A DNA stretch of 64,000 bases. It comes from Methylophaga thalassica MP. Lineage in GTDB: Bacteria; Pseudomonadota; Gammaproteobacteria; Nitrosococcales; Methylophagaceae. Positions 1-9,600 of the stretch are shown here, piece by piece; positions within the stretch are counted from its first letter, which is position 1, and each line of letters starts with the position of its first letter. The notes beneath the pieces were generated by a model. The model searched no databases. It saw only the letters and a list, made by a program, of their open reading frames with translations, and was not told where the DNA came from. The position numbers and the translations under genes were made by a program. The DNA is taken from positions 1,406,382 through 1,470,381 of the forward strand of contig NZ_AFIG01000001.1 of the NCBI RefSeq assembly GCF_000214595.1, given 5' to 3'.

Positions 1-1224
1 CGCTACTGCAAATTCCTCAACAGAGAATTCGGCGTAGTCATATTCCACTTCCTCAGCACCGACGATATCTTCTTCAGGTTCAAATTCCGCTTCTTCAAAC
101 TCCATTTCAACCGTGACTGACTCGCTCGGTCCACCGGCCGTACCATGAATTTGCAGACCTGGATTTAAGAAGCCCGTGCTTAATGATTCACCATTATTTT
201 CAAGTTGCTCAGAAGATAAAGTGATATTAACGCCACTATCCAGCTCGATACGCTCAATTCCGGTGAATGATAGAGACTCGTCAAAGTCACCACTTTTAGT
301 AAATTGCAAGGTATCAACTGCGTTATAACCCGCAAAGGTAGAGGCTGCGGTGTTGATTTCAGTCGAGCCAGGACGAGTGACTAGATTCAAGCGAACATCC
401 GTTTCAGCTTGTTCTGACATTTCCTGATCTTCAATTTCAACAATTTCATTGTTGACGGTATCAAAACCGAATAGAGGCCCTTCTTCTTCCTCGCCTTCCT
501 CTTCCTCTTCTTCGCCTTCTTCACCTTCAGATTCGTTCAAATCAACATATCTAGCAGCATCGCCCGCGCTATCTTGAGCTGATACACCACCTTGAATGAT
601 TGTTTCTTCTTCAAACTCATCACCGACGACAAAAGTGTCATTACCTTTACCGCCATTCAATACATCTTGAGATGTCACGAAGAACAAGTTACCTGTAACG
701 GTTTCATCACCAGCGGTGCTTCCTTGGCCTTCTATATAATCAGCGCCTGCACCACCCGACAATATGTCATCACCATCGCCAGCATAGATATCATCATTAC
801 CTAAGCCACCAAGAATGATGTCATTACCATCGGCAGCTGAAATATTATCGTCTCCACTACCACCATGAATAATATTATTACCACCATCGACAGAAATCAG
901 ATCATTACCACTTCCGCCGGAAATGATGTCATTACCTGTTCCAGTGAAAATAGTGTCATCACCACTACCACCGCTAACAATATTATTACCATTGTTATTG
1001 CTTCCATCACTTGCACCAGTAATAATGATGTCATTACCCTCAGCACCAATAAGCACATCATTACCGCCGCCGCCGATAATAAAGTCATCACCGGCTCCGC
1101 CATAAATAATGTCGTCACCAGCAGCACCATCGATGGTATTACCAAGATCATTACCTGTAATTACGTCATCACTGGAAGTACCTGTATAACTCGTTTCCGT
1201 AGAGTTAAAAATTTTAGTAGCCAT
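1..1224 (-). CDS. RTX calcium-binding repeat protein (C-terminus outside window)
   Basis: The reading frame is open from an ATG at 1224 to the left edge: 408 codons with no stop, so the gene is partial. Residues about 20-200 are a run of glycine/aspartate nonapeptides of the GGxGxDxI type, which in RTX proteins form a calcium-binding beta-roll. An acidic run of mostly Glu follows at about 231-248, and the visible end (about 375-408) is again very Glu/Asp rich. There is no N-terminal signal peptide, as expected for type I secretion with a C-terminal signal, which would lie outside the window. It is the last visible gene of a minus-strand series behind two TonB receptors and a secreted protein. 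The role is unknown: adhesin, surface-layer or metal-binding protein are all possible. The family assignment is firm, the function is not. Confidence 0.85.
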   Translation of the reverse strand, partial: MATKIFNSTETSYTGTSSDDVITGNDLGNTIDGAAGDDIIYGGAGDDFIIGGGGNDVLIGAEGNDIIITGASDGSNNNGNNIVSGGSGDDTIFTGTGNDIISGGSGNDLISVDGGNNIIHGGSGDDNISAADGNDIILGGLGNDDIYAGDGDDILSGGAGADYIEGQGSTAGDETVTGNLFFVTSQDVLNGGKGNDTFVVGDEFEEETIIQGGVSAQDSAGDAARYVDLNESEGEEGEEEEEEGEEEEGPLFGFDTVNNEIVEIEDQEMSEQAETDVRLNLVTRPGSTEINTAASTFAGYNAVDTLQFTKSGDFDESLSFTGIERIELDSGVNITLSSEQLENNGESLSTGFLNPGLQIHGTAGGPSESVTVEMEFEEAEFEPEEDIVGAEEVEYDYAEFSVEEFAVA

Positions 1225-1261
1225 ATATAATTCCTTAATATAAAAGTCTTTTTGATGCAGC

Positions 1262-1288
1262 AGGTGACAACTTCAAGTTGTCACCTGT
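1262..1288 (-). terminator. Hairpin after the secreted-protein gene
   Basis: An almost perfect inverted repeat, AGGTGACAACTT and its complement separated by one base, lies between the stop of the 1305-2237 gene and the start of the RTX gene. No strong U-run follows on the minus strand, so it may attenuate or protect the transcript end rather than terminate fully. Confidence 0.5.
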
Positions 1289-1304
1289 GCCCTACTTCAC
1301 CAGA

Positions 1305-2237
1305 TTAATTTGGCAAAGTACCTTCAACTTCTATTTCAATGAAAGGATTGTCACTTGAACCATCCCCATTAAGTTCTTGGAAAGTCTGACGTAAACGAAT
1401 AGCGTCTGACGATGTAGTGAATGAACCACTTGAACAAGAGGTTCTCACATACTGCATACCTGAGGCTGCATTAGTACTGCCGTCATCATCTTTGTAATTA
1501 ACATCTGTCGTAAAATCGACCCAATCTGTATCAAGATCCGCTTTTTGCTGTGTAGCTGAAGCAGAACCTGGCCAAGAATTCAGGCCATTGATTGCAGGGC
1601 TAGAACCTAAACCGGTTAAAGGTTGATCAACATCGCCAGGTCTATGCTGGACTGCAGTAAACGTCCTTCCAACACGATAGGTTGGTGATGCATCGTTTGG
1701 TACAGTTGAATATGCCACATCAACCGTTTTACCACTCCAGCCTTTTCTCGCCATATCGTTAATTTCAAAATTTTGAATACCAGGCTCAGTTAAGTTGTAA
1801 TCAGCCTGATACAGTGTCACTTTCATTGCATAAATACACTGATACCCAGCACCATCAGCTTTTCTCCATACGTATTCACGCAAGGTACCAATATCCACAT
1901 TGGTATTATTGGTGTAACTATTATTCATAGTGATTGTTTTTGTGCGGTTGACTACTGGAATTCGACTCAGGCCGGTATAGCTTGTATCTGGAACAGTTGG
2001 ATCCGTTGCAGGTATGACGGCACAGGTATCTGAAGTTGAAGATGGTTGAACTGGTCTATCTACCCCAGACCCAGAACCAAAGTCACCTGTAGGGTTACAC
2101 AAAATATATGGGCTTGTCCCACCACTCACACTTACCCCTGTAGCAGGTAAATTTTCCCAATCAGCCATTGCTTGCCCTGAAGCTAAACAACTTAATGTAC
2201 TTAACACTACGAGTTTTAATTTGAAGTTTTTCATCAT
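1305..2237 (-). CDS. Secreted protein of unknown function
   Basis: A 310-residue protein with a clear Sec signal peptide: a KNFKLK start, a hydrophobic stretch, and a likely cut after AMA near residue 25. The mature part is rich in Ser, Thr, Asn and Gly and has a few Cys (for example near 47, 72 and 135) that could form disulfides. It looks like a compact exported beta protein. No family is recognised. The start is supported by GGAG just upstream; two adjacent ATGs are possible. It lies between a TonB receptor and an RTX protein on the same strand, suggesting a cell-surface or periplasmic partner in uptake; this is inference from position only. Its upstream region contains one copy of the repeated hairpin element. 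Confidence 0.6.
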   Translation of the reverse strand: MMKNFKLKLVVLSTLSCLASGQAMADWENLPATGVSVSGGTSPYILCNPTGDFGSGSGVDRPVQPSSTSDTCAVIPATDPTVPDTSYTGLSRIPVVNRTKTITMNNSYTNNTNVDIGTLREYVWRKADGAGYQCIYAMKVTLYQADYNLTEPGIQNFEINDMARKGWSGKTVDVAYSTVPNDASPTYRVGRTFTAVQHRPGDVDQPLTGLGSSPAINGLNSWPGSASATQQKADLDTDWVDFTTDVNYKDDDGSTNAASGMQYVRTSCSSGSFTTSSDAIRLRQTFQELNGDGSSDNPFIEIEVEGTLPN

Positions 2238-2266
2238 TTTTCTCCGTCCGTGTACAATAGACGAGC

Positions 2267-2364
2267 ATTTGTGGCTGCCCGAATCACCTATTCACTTCAA
2301 TCCTTGGTGAGTGCCTTAAACTTCCGTAGATTGAAAATGAATTCCTTGTGAGGCGGTCACACTT
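2267..2364 (+). repeat. Hairpin element, copy A
   Basis: A 92-nt core (2270-2361) closes with a 10-bp stem, 2270-2279 with 2352-2361. An inner stem pairs 2290-2302 with 2329-2342, and its loop contains GTGCCTTAA. Copy B at 6572-6662 has the same architecture. In copy A two outer pairs are G.U if read on the plus strand but would be A.C mismatches on the minus strand, which favours plus as the RNA sense; one inner pair argues the other way. It begins 26 nt past the stop of the receptor gene at 2388. Confidence 0.6.
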
Positions 2365-2387
2365 GCCTCAACTTATTTCCATATTTG

Positions 2388-5300
2388 TTAATCAAATAAC
2401 CACCTCACACTGACCCACGCCGCTCTCGGTGCACCAGGCGCCACAAAATTTGTACTATTCCATTCAAGTGAGTTGTGGTTATAGCCCGCAGGACCATCAT
2501 CAGCACCATAGGTCCCTGGTGTAAACGGATTACGCCCAAGAGTGCCAGCTGAAAAGTATTCTTTATCAAAGATATTGTTTACGAGTAAATTGACACTGAA
2601 GTTTTTGGTGAGCTGATAGTTACTTTGGAAGTTAAACACCATATAACCCGGCACCTTGCCTGGATTATTCGTCGCTTTTCTAGCAACAATTGTTTGTTTG
2701 CCAGAAATTTCAGCAGTCTCGTATATCACCTGCCCTGCTCGATGTTTATTATTTTCATTACCACGTACATAACTTGATGAATGAGCTACAGCCGTGAGTC
2801 CAACTGTCCATTTTGGGGTAACTTGGTAGTTGACTGTTGCATTAAGGTTATGAAGTGATACGCCTGGCATGCGAGCACCAGCTTCAACATCAATTAAACG
2901 GCTATAGTTATAATTACCTGAGAAGTCCTCATAAGAACTACTATTGTCGTTCCCTGCAATAGTAAAGTTATCTTCGAAGGTAGCGTCCGTTAGAGAGTAA
3001 TTGACACTAAAGCCCCACTTACCCTTTTGACCTGATAAGCCAGCTTCAAGACCTTGGCGACGTGTTGAACCAATATTGTCGAAGAAGTTACGATTATCTG
3101 GATAAGAAACCAGATACAGGTCATCCTTAATATTGGTTTGGTAAGCAGACAGGTTCCACTGCAGGTAATCGTCGATCACCCCCCTAATGCCCACTTCAAC
3201 CGTTTGTGCTTTTATTTGAGGTAAGTATGGGTCGCCTGAAAGCGTGGAGGGTAATGAACACGTTCTATTTTCTATCAGACTTTTATAAGTTCCTTTTGAG
3301 CCAACGGGTGTTTTATCCAATGCACACCCTAGCTCAATAACGGAAGGAACACGCACACCTTGTGAGAAATTAGCGTAGAGATTTAAATCATCTCTTGCCT
3401 GCCAAGCGACACCAAATGAAGGATTTAACGAATAATAGCTAAATGATTCTTTTTCTTCTTCATTTAATAGACTACTTGTATCAGGGATTTCATACCCTGT
3501 TGGGCAGTTCTCACCGGTAGGGCACACATCAAAATAATCAGGAAAGGCTTCTAATTGAGCGAGGCTTGGGACAAACGCGATACCATACTCCCTAGACTTC
3601 ATTCTGTTTTCACCTTGAGTATCGTTATAACGAGCAGAAACATTAAAGTGCCAAGTATCAACAGGACTCCACGTTTCACTAAAATAAAGGCTTTTGGTTA
3701 GCTGCTCACCTTCAAAATTGTTATTGCTAATCGGCACATCCGCCGCCACATACTGATCACGTATTTCATCGGGGGCATAATAGAATTCTCTATTTGCTGT
3801 TAGCAGCCCTAACTGCTGTGTACTGGTATATTCAGCCGTCGGCCTATCAACAGAGGCACCGATCATGAATTTATGTTTTTCAGTATTCCAATTAAACTGA
3901 ATTGAAGCCCCGTCTGTAATTTGGTCGATGGTATTATCAGTTAATACAGCCGTAGGTGTTCCATCCACTACACCTGGATTCGTCTGGCTATAAGCCCCAC
4001 CATCAACGGTCTGAGAGCCACCTTCAGGTCCCAATACTTCCAAAGTATCACCTCGAGAATCACCTTCGCACTTATCGGCATTGGTTGGAGGTTTAGGTAC
4101 AATCAGATGCTTAACGCCATCGGTCGTATAATAATAAAAAGCCCCTTCCACTCCTGCTAAATAACTGAAAAGATCGTCAGTATTTTTTAAATTTGATAAT
4201 TCCGTTTTAGGTTGATACTGATATGAAGGTTGATTATTGGAATATGGTGTTGGTTCTCCTGCAGAAAGCGGAATTGTTTCACCGCCATTAGCGGCTTTAA
4301 AAATTTCAGCTGCTTGGAAATTTTTCGTGACCTCAATTGAGCGCTGCGCTAATGCCACCACTTCATCTGGAAGCTCTGCATTGAACTGTTTAGAGTCTAG
4401 TGTTGCAAACGCAGCGTCGATATCAGCACTTAAAACGAAATTAATGTAGTCGGTTGACTGGAAAGGATCTCCATTTGGTAAATCGATGACATAATAATCG
4501 GGGATGTTGTAACGATTATTCTCACTTGTCTCAAAAAGACATGTATACTCCTCGCCCGCATTTAAGTTTCGTCTAACATATTGATTATCAAAATCGGTAT
4601 AAACATCCGCCCCTTGTGAATCTCGACGGCTTGAACGACGGTAAACCTGACCCGTAATACTAAACGTATCGTTAACCTGATAAGCACCAGCTAATTGAAA
4701 CTGCTGTAATCTATTTTCCGTAGTATCTGGTGCTGTAAAGACCCCTTCCCGGTCTTGTCGATATTCTTCACTTGGAATGAGACCATTACCGACCAAGTTG
4801 GTATCAACGATTAAGGTGCTGAAATGTAAATCAAGTTTGTCACCACGGTAGCTGGCCTTACCGAAAAGCTGATTGACTTCACTCGGTGAATTATCACGCC
4901 AGCCATTTTCATCGAATAAACTGGCGGCACCGAAAAAGGCGATGGTGCCGTTGTTCCAGCCATTTTCCATTTGTAATTGTTTACGACCAAATGAGCCAGC
5001 AAGCACCTCAGCATCTGCAGCGGTATTGTTAAAGCCATCTTTGGTTTTTAAGGCAAATGAACCGCCTAAGGTATTCAAACCAAAGATAGGATTGGACCCC
5101 GGAAATAAGTCCACACCGGCTATGGCATTCATGGGGATCATGTCCCAGTTGACCACATCACCAAACGGTTCATTCACCCGAATACCATCAATAAACACAC
5201 TCAGCCCTTGTGGCGTACCAATTTGTGGCCCTGCCGTAAAGCCACGGTATTGGATATCCATCTGAAACGGATTACCTTGGTAATCATTAACCGTGACGCC

Positions 5301-5867
5301 CTGTAGTTTTGTATTAAACAAATCCGTCATGCTTAATGAATGTGCATCTTTGATCTCTTTGGCTGAAATACTTTGCACGTTGGCGGGGATTTCTTCTTTG
5401 GTGAGTCCAAGACCAGGCAGTGGCCCTACTTCATAAAAGCGTTGTGCTCTGACTTTAACCGTATCCAGAATTAAGCGGTCATCACCGAGAGCAGGTAACT
5501 CAGCTTGGCCTGGCACCAGAAAATAACCACCATCAGTGTCATCAATGGCTTCGAGGCCACTGTCGTTTAATAATTGCTGGAAGCCTTCTTCGACCGAATA
5601 TTCACCGTGAAGGCCTTGGGTTTCTTTTCCTTCTGCCAGTGCTGGGTCAAAGGTTAATCTCACGCCATTTTCAGCTGCGTAATTTGAGATGGCTTTGCCC
5701 AAAGGGCCAGCAGGAATGTCAAAACGTTTGACCTGTTCAGCAGTGTTATCTTCAGCCAGGGCAAGATGATTAATTGACATGGCACCGACCATGCTCATCG
5801 TGGCGATGGATAAACAACGACAGAGTTTTTTCTTAAGGCACACTGGGCCCTTTGCTTGCAGTTCCAA
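2388..5867 (-). CDS. TonB-dependent receptor with STN signalling domain (paralogue 1)
   Basis: A 1159-residue outer-membrane receptor. After a signal peptide (KKKLCRCLSI start, cut near ALA-ED at about 38) comes an STN domain (about 48-118) of the FecA/FpvA type that contacts an anti-sigma factor. A TonB-box-like DTVKVRAQR segment (about 133-142), the plug (about 150-270) and a long beta-barrel follow. The plug carries the RGFTAGPQIGTPQGLSV and NEPFGDVVNWD signatures. The barrel is much larger than the usual 700-800 residues because of an insertion at about 430-640. The start is a TTG with GGAG seven bases upstream. It is paralogous to the receptor at 6693-10250. The ligand is unknown: siderophore, copper or lanthanide chelate and cobalamin are all possible. 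Confidence 0.92.
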   Translation of the reverse strand: MELQAKGPVCLKKKLCRCLSIATMSMVGAMSINHLALAEDNTAEQVKRFDIPAGPLGKAISNYAAENGVRLTFDPALAEGKETQGLHGEYSVEEGFQQLLNDSGLEAIDDTDGGYFLVPGQAELPALGDDRLILDTVKVRAQRFYEVGPLPGLGLTKEEIPANVQSISAKEIKDAHSLSMTDLFNTKLQGVTVNDYQGNPFQMDIQYRGFTAGPQIGTPQGLSVFIDGIRVNEPFGDVVNWDMIPMNAIAGVDLFPGSNPIFGLNTLGGSFALKTKDGFNNTAADAEVLAGSFGRKQLQMENGWNNGTIAFFGAASLFDENGWRDNSPSEVNQLFGKASYRGDKLDLHFSTLIVDTNLVGNGLIPSEEYRQDREGVFTAPDTTENRLQQFQLAGAYQVNDTFSITGQVYRRSSRRDSQGADVYTDFDNQYVRRNLNAGEEYTCLFETSENNRYNIPDYYVIDLPNGDPFQSTDYINFVLSADIDAAFATLDSKQFNAELPDEVVALAQRSIEVTKNFQAAEIFKAANGGETIPLSAGEPTPYSNNQPSYQYQPKTELSNLKNTDDLFSYLAGVEGAFYYYTTDGVKHLIVPKPPTNADKCEGDSRGDTLEVLGPEGGSQTVDGGAYSQTNPGVVDGTPTAVLTDNTIDQITDGASIQFNWNTEKHKFMIGASVDRPTAEYTSTQQLGLLTANREFYYAPDEIRDQYVAADVPISNNNFEGEQLTKSLYFSETWSPVDTWHFNVSARYNDTQGENRMKSREYGIAFVPSLAQLEAFPDYFDVCPTGENCPTGYEIPDTSSLLNEEEKESFSYYSLNPSFGVAWQARDDLNLYANFSQGVRVPSVIELGCALDKTPVGSKGTYKSLIENRTCSLPSTLSGDPYLPQIKAQTVEVGIRGVIDDYLQWNLSAYQTNIKDDLYLVSYPDNRNFFDNIGSTRRQGLEAGLSGQKGKWGFSVNYSLTDATFEDNFTIAGNDNSSSYEDFSGNYNYSRLIDVEAGARMPGVSLHNLNATVNYQVTPKWTVGLTAVAHSSSYVRGNENNKHRAGQVIYETAEISGKQTIVARKATNNPGKVPGYMVFNFQSNYQLTKNFSVNLLVNNIFDKEYFSAGTLGRNPFTPGTYGADDGPAGYNHNSLEWNSTNFVAPGAPRAAWVSVRWLFD

Positions 5868-5882
5868 TATTTCTCTCCGACT

Positions 5883-5900
5883 AATAATTATTATTTTTTT
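5883..5900 (-). promoter_or_regulatory. Possible Fur-box-like A/T dyad
   Basis: AATAATTATTATT, a 6-1-6 inverted repeat resembling Fur hexamers, sits about 20 bases upstream of the TTG start of the receptor gene. The region is very A/T rich, so a chance match is quite possible. Confidence 0.25.
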
Positions 5901-5987
5901 GTTGTTCTTATTAGGTATGCCAATCGAGAATTGGAAAGTGACAATTATTTTTTAAAATTTTTTTAAATTGGTTTGCAAAACATTAAT

Positions 5988-6397
5988 TTACCAGTCTGAA
6001 TACGGGGTGCCTTTTGATGTCATAAGTCGATAACCACTTCGGATATCAGAAATAACTTCGTCAGTTTCTACCGGCCTTATTAACTCCCAGGTTTTATGAC
6101 TATGGGTGATGGGATCGACAGGAATGTGTCGTAAATAGCCAGTATCAACAAGCTGCTTTAGTGAGTGAGGATAGGTATTCACGCAGTATGGTATTGGTTG
6201 ATAGGCCTTCGCATCACGATGAGTTCATGACGGAGCACATTCTCTTGTGCCGTGAGTTTGCTATCCGTGGTTTCGTAATTATTGATGAAGGCTATAAAAA
6301 TGATGCTAAGCACGACGAAGATAACGAGGAGTTGATATATCGAACTCCCGACTTGCCTATGCCTCTGCTTGTTTTTGATGCCATTCACTACTTTCAA
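5988..6397 (-). pseudogene. Frameshifted type II secretion pseudopilin (GspG-like) remnant
   Basis: Two overlapping frames together give one pseudopilin-like protein. The first (6397-6179) has an N-terminal hydrophobic helix and a segment ending MRRPINQYHTA. The second (from about 6182 to 5988) continues with YPHSLKQLVDTGYLRHIPVDP and ends in KGTPYSDW. This order matches GspG-like minor pseudopilins, in which the MRxAIDQY and YPxSLxxLVxxGYLRxIPxDP motifs are contiguous. A single-base deletion near 6180 explains the break. The prepilin motif is also degraded: the usual Phe+1 and Glu+5 are Ser and Gln, so loss of function is likely even without the frameshift. No other secretion genes are nearby. 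A sequencing error at the junction cannot be excluded. Confidence 0.65.
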
Positions 6398-6518
6398 TGT
6401 CCTTATCTTTTTTTATCAGTCACATTCATTAGCTATGTTAATAGGCATCCTTAACCATATTAGCCAATGACATTGGGCTACTTAGCCATCTTCCCTTAGA
6501 TGACTTGAGTAAATAGCT

Positions 6519-6547
6519 GGACTAGTCCAGGTCATAATGGACTAGTC
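6519..6547. promoter_or_regulatory. Two spaced GGACTAGTCC-type palindromes
   Basis: GGACTAGTCC at 6519-6528 is followed by GGACTAGTC at 6539-6547, with centres about 20 bp (two helical turns) apart. CTAG-centred palindromes are rare in such genomes, so the pair resembles an operator, but no regulator can be named. Confidence 0.35.
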
Positions 6548-6568
6548 GCTAAAATGAGATAGATGGGT

Positions 6569-6665
6569 ATTTGTGGCTGCCCGCAGCAACCATTCACTAC
6601 AATTTTTAGTTCGTACCTTAATATTTCAAGGTCATGAGTGAATTCCCTGTAAGGCGGCCATATGT
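6569..6665 (+). repeat. Hairpin element, copy B
   Basis: The second copy of the element at 2267-2364. The core is 91 nt, with a 10-bp outer stem (6572-6581 with 6653-6662) and a 7-bp inner stem (6592-6598 with 6637-6643). The inner loop holds GTACCTTAA. The blocks ATTTGTGGCTGCCCG, ATTCACT and TGAATTCC are identical to copy A; much of the rest differs but keeps pairing. It begins 27 nt past the stop of the receptor gene at 6693. Confidence 0.6.
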
Positions 6666-6692
6666 GTTTGTTTTTTTAATTCTGAAATCCTC

Positions 6693-9600
6693 CTAAAATA
6701 CCCAGTTCATGCTTAGCCAAGCACCACGAGGAGCCCCGGGTGCAACAAAGTTAGTACTTAGCCAATCATTTGAATTATGGTTATAGCCATCAGGTCCAAT
6801 AGCGCCGTTTATACTTGGAGAAAAAGGGTTTCGTCCTAAACGACCAGCTGTGAAATATTCTTTATCAAAAATATTATTCACTAATAAATTAACCGTAAAG
6901 TTTGGCGTAACCTTATAACTAGATTGAAAGTTGAATGTGGCATAACCCGGTAATTTACCTGGGTTATACGGCGTCTGCCGCGCAACCATTCTTGTTGTGC
7001 CGTCAGGAAAAGTTACTTGTCGAAGTTGAGATTTCCCGACTTCATGCTCATTATTTTCATTACCACGTACATATATTTCTGAATGAGCAATACCAGTTAG
7101 ACTGACTTGCCATTTTGGCGTCACTTGATAGCTGACTGTGGCGTTTAAGTTATGCAGTGGAACACCAGGCATTTTGTCGCCTTTTTCTACCTCAATTGTA
7201 TTGGGCCCATATCCATCTAAATATGTAGCACTGCTGTTATCTTCGCTGTACATATAGAAATTATTTTCAAATGTTGCTTCGGTCATAGAGTAATTGATAC
7301 TAAATCCCCATTTATCTTTTTGACCTGATAAACCTGCTTCAAGACCTCTTCTACGAGTATCTCCAATAGAGTCAAAGAATCCAGAGCTTCCACCACCTCC
7401 AGGAACGGCGACAAAATAAATGTCATCTTTAAGATCTGTTTGATAAAAGCCTAAATTCCACTGCAGATTTTCACCCAACATCCCTCGTAGACCAATGTCA
7501 TACGAAGTTGATTTTATCTGTGGTAAATATGGGTCACCCGACAAGGTTGTAGGTAAATAACATTGTCTATTTTCTTGAGTACTTTTGGGTCTATAGTTAT
7601 CAGGATCATTTCGATCTCCCATAGAACCACCTACATAAACAGGTGTATCATCGAAAGCACAACCAAGCTCTATAACACTAGGAACACGAGTACCCTGTGA
7701 CCAATTTGCATAAACGTTCAAGTCATTTCTAGCTTGCCATGTGGCCCCAATAGATGGATTAAAAGAATAAAAACTAAACTCTTCCGTCTCAGCAGGATCT
7801 GTAGTAACTCTATCTACATCAAGCGTTGTATAATTTCTTGGTGTTGAACAGTCCTCATCAGAAGTACACACATCAAATTCATCAGGTGCAACACGAACAT
7901 CGCCAGCTTCGAAAGCCCCAAATCCCCAGCGTGTAGCGATTTTATTTTTAGTTTTAGTCTGGTTATAGCGTCCAGAAAAATTGAAATTCCATGCATCTAC
8001 AGGATTCCATGTTTCACTAAAATAGACACTCATTGTTGTATTTGTGCCAGAAAAATTATTATTAGATATTGGATAATAAGCAGCGCCAAATTGTGGATTA
8101 GCTTGTTCTGGATCTAGATATACATTTCTGTCGGCATCCATAAAACCTAACTGCTGAGTGTTGGTATATGTTGCACTCGCATCATCAATAGATGCACCAA
8201 TCATGAATTTATGACGCTCTAGATTCCAATTGAATTGGATAGAGGCACCATCAACTATTTGATCTATTTGATTATCAGTTTCAATCGCCGTTGGTGTTCC
8301 TTCTACCCAGCCTGGCTCACCCAAATCAGCACCATCAATCAGGTAGGGAAACCCAGTTTCAGGATTAATTATGTTGTAAGATCCTGGATAATCAGTTGCT
8401 GTGTTTGTGTCAGATCTACAAGTTGTATTGTTTACGGGTGCCTCAAAAAATACGAAGTTTTGTATAATGTCACCGTTATCAGCATAGGTTGTAAAGTAGG
8501 TATCAAAATCTTCTAATATCGGCGTAGAGGGGTTACCTGAAAGAGCACCTAAGTAGACAGAAGAACCATCAGGTGCAAATATTGCGTATCCATATGTTTC
8601 AGCTGCCTCAGGAAAGCCGTTACCAGAAAAATCAACTGCAGGAATTTGTGGAGGGGTATTCACCCTTTGCCTATCAAAGAAAAATTGTCTCGCAGAATTC
8701 TGACTCTGATAAAAATTATTCTTAAACCCAGTCACAAAAGTGTCTTCCAGTTTAATGTTCTTTTGATCGGCATAATCTGCTGGATTAATCGTTCCACCTA
8801 ATAACTCATTGAAGAAATCAGTAAAGAAAATCTCTTCACCTTGTGTCCGATTTACAGGAATTACATAATAGTCAGGAATTCCATACTGATTTGTACTTCT
8901 CAATAAACACGTGTAATCATCATCCTCTGCTGGATAAGATTTAGCTCCTCTATTGTTCTCATAGTCTGTATATACGTCTGCTCCCTTTTGTTTTCTTTTA
9001 CTATCTCGCCGATACACCTGTGCTGTAATGGAAAAGTCTTCTTTAACTTGAAAAGCACCTGATAACTGAAACTGCTTGAGTCTATTCTTAGTTGTATCTT
9101 CAGAGGTGAATGATGCATCTCGGTCTTGGTCATACATTTCACTTGGTAAAACACCATTACCTACCATGTCATTACTGACTAACAATGTGTTGAAATTTAG
9201 GTCTAACTTATCACCACGATAACTTGCCTTAAGGAAAGCCTGGTTTACTTCTGTCGGAGAGTTTTCCCTCCATCCATCTTCCATAAAAAAACTACCTGCT
9301 CCGAAAAAAGCAATGGTGCCATTATTCCAGCCGTTTTCAATTTGTAACTGCTTTCTACCGTATGAACCTGCAAGCACATCAGCATCTAACCCGGTATGTG
9401 TAAACCCGTCTTTGGTTTTGACCGTAAACGCCCCTCCCAGAGTATTTAAACCAAATATTGGGTTTGAACCAGGAAAAACATCAACACTGGCTATGGCATT
9501 CATTGGAATCATGTCCCAGTTAACCACATCACCAAAGGGTTCGTTAACCCGAATGCCATCAAAGAAGACACTCAACCCTTGCGGAGTCCCGATCTGCGGA

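Noticed and set aside
860-1160. Regularly spaced short repeats that might suggest a CRISPR array
   Set aside because: The period is nine codons or less and the repeats encode GGxGxDxI nonapeptides; there are no uniform spacers and no cas genes.
592-1230. Open frames on the plus strand and in another minus frame, rich in repeated short motifs
   Set aside because: They are shadows of the RTX repeats in the minus-strand gene; repetitive coding DNA leaves long alternative frames open.
2267-2364. Reading the repeated hairpin element as a cobalamin, c-di-GMP or NiCo riboswitch
   Set aside because: The hallmark sequences of these riboswitches are missing; only short G/C-rich matches such as GGGCAGC on the minus strand resemble them.
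6161-6454. A 97-codon plus-strand frame
   Set aside because: It overlaps the pseudopilin remnant in antisense, lacks a ribosome binding site and has no recognisable motif.
6519-6547. Similarity of the CTAG palindromes to the TrpR operator
   Set aside because: TrpR sites have two CTAG cores 8 bp apart; here the cores are 20 bp apart and flanking bases differ.
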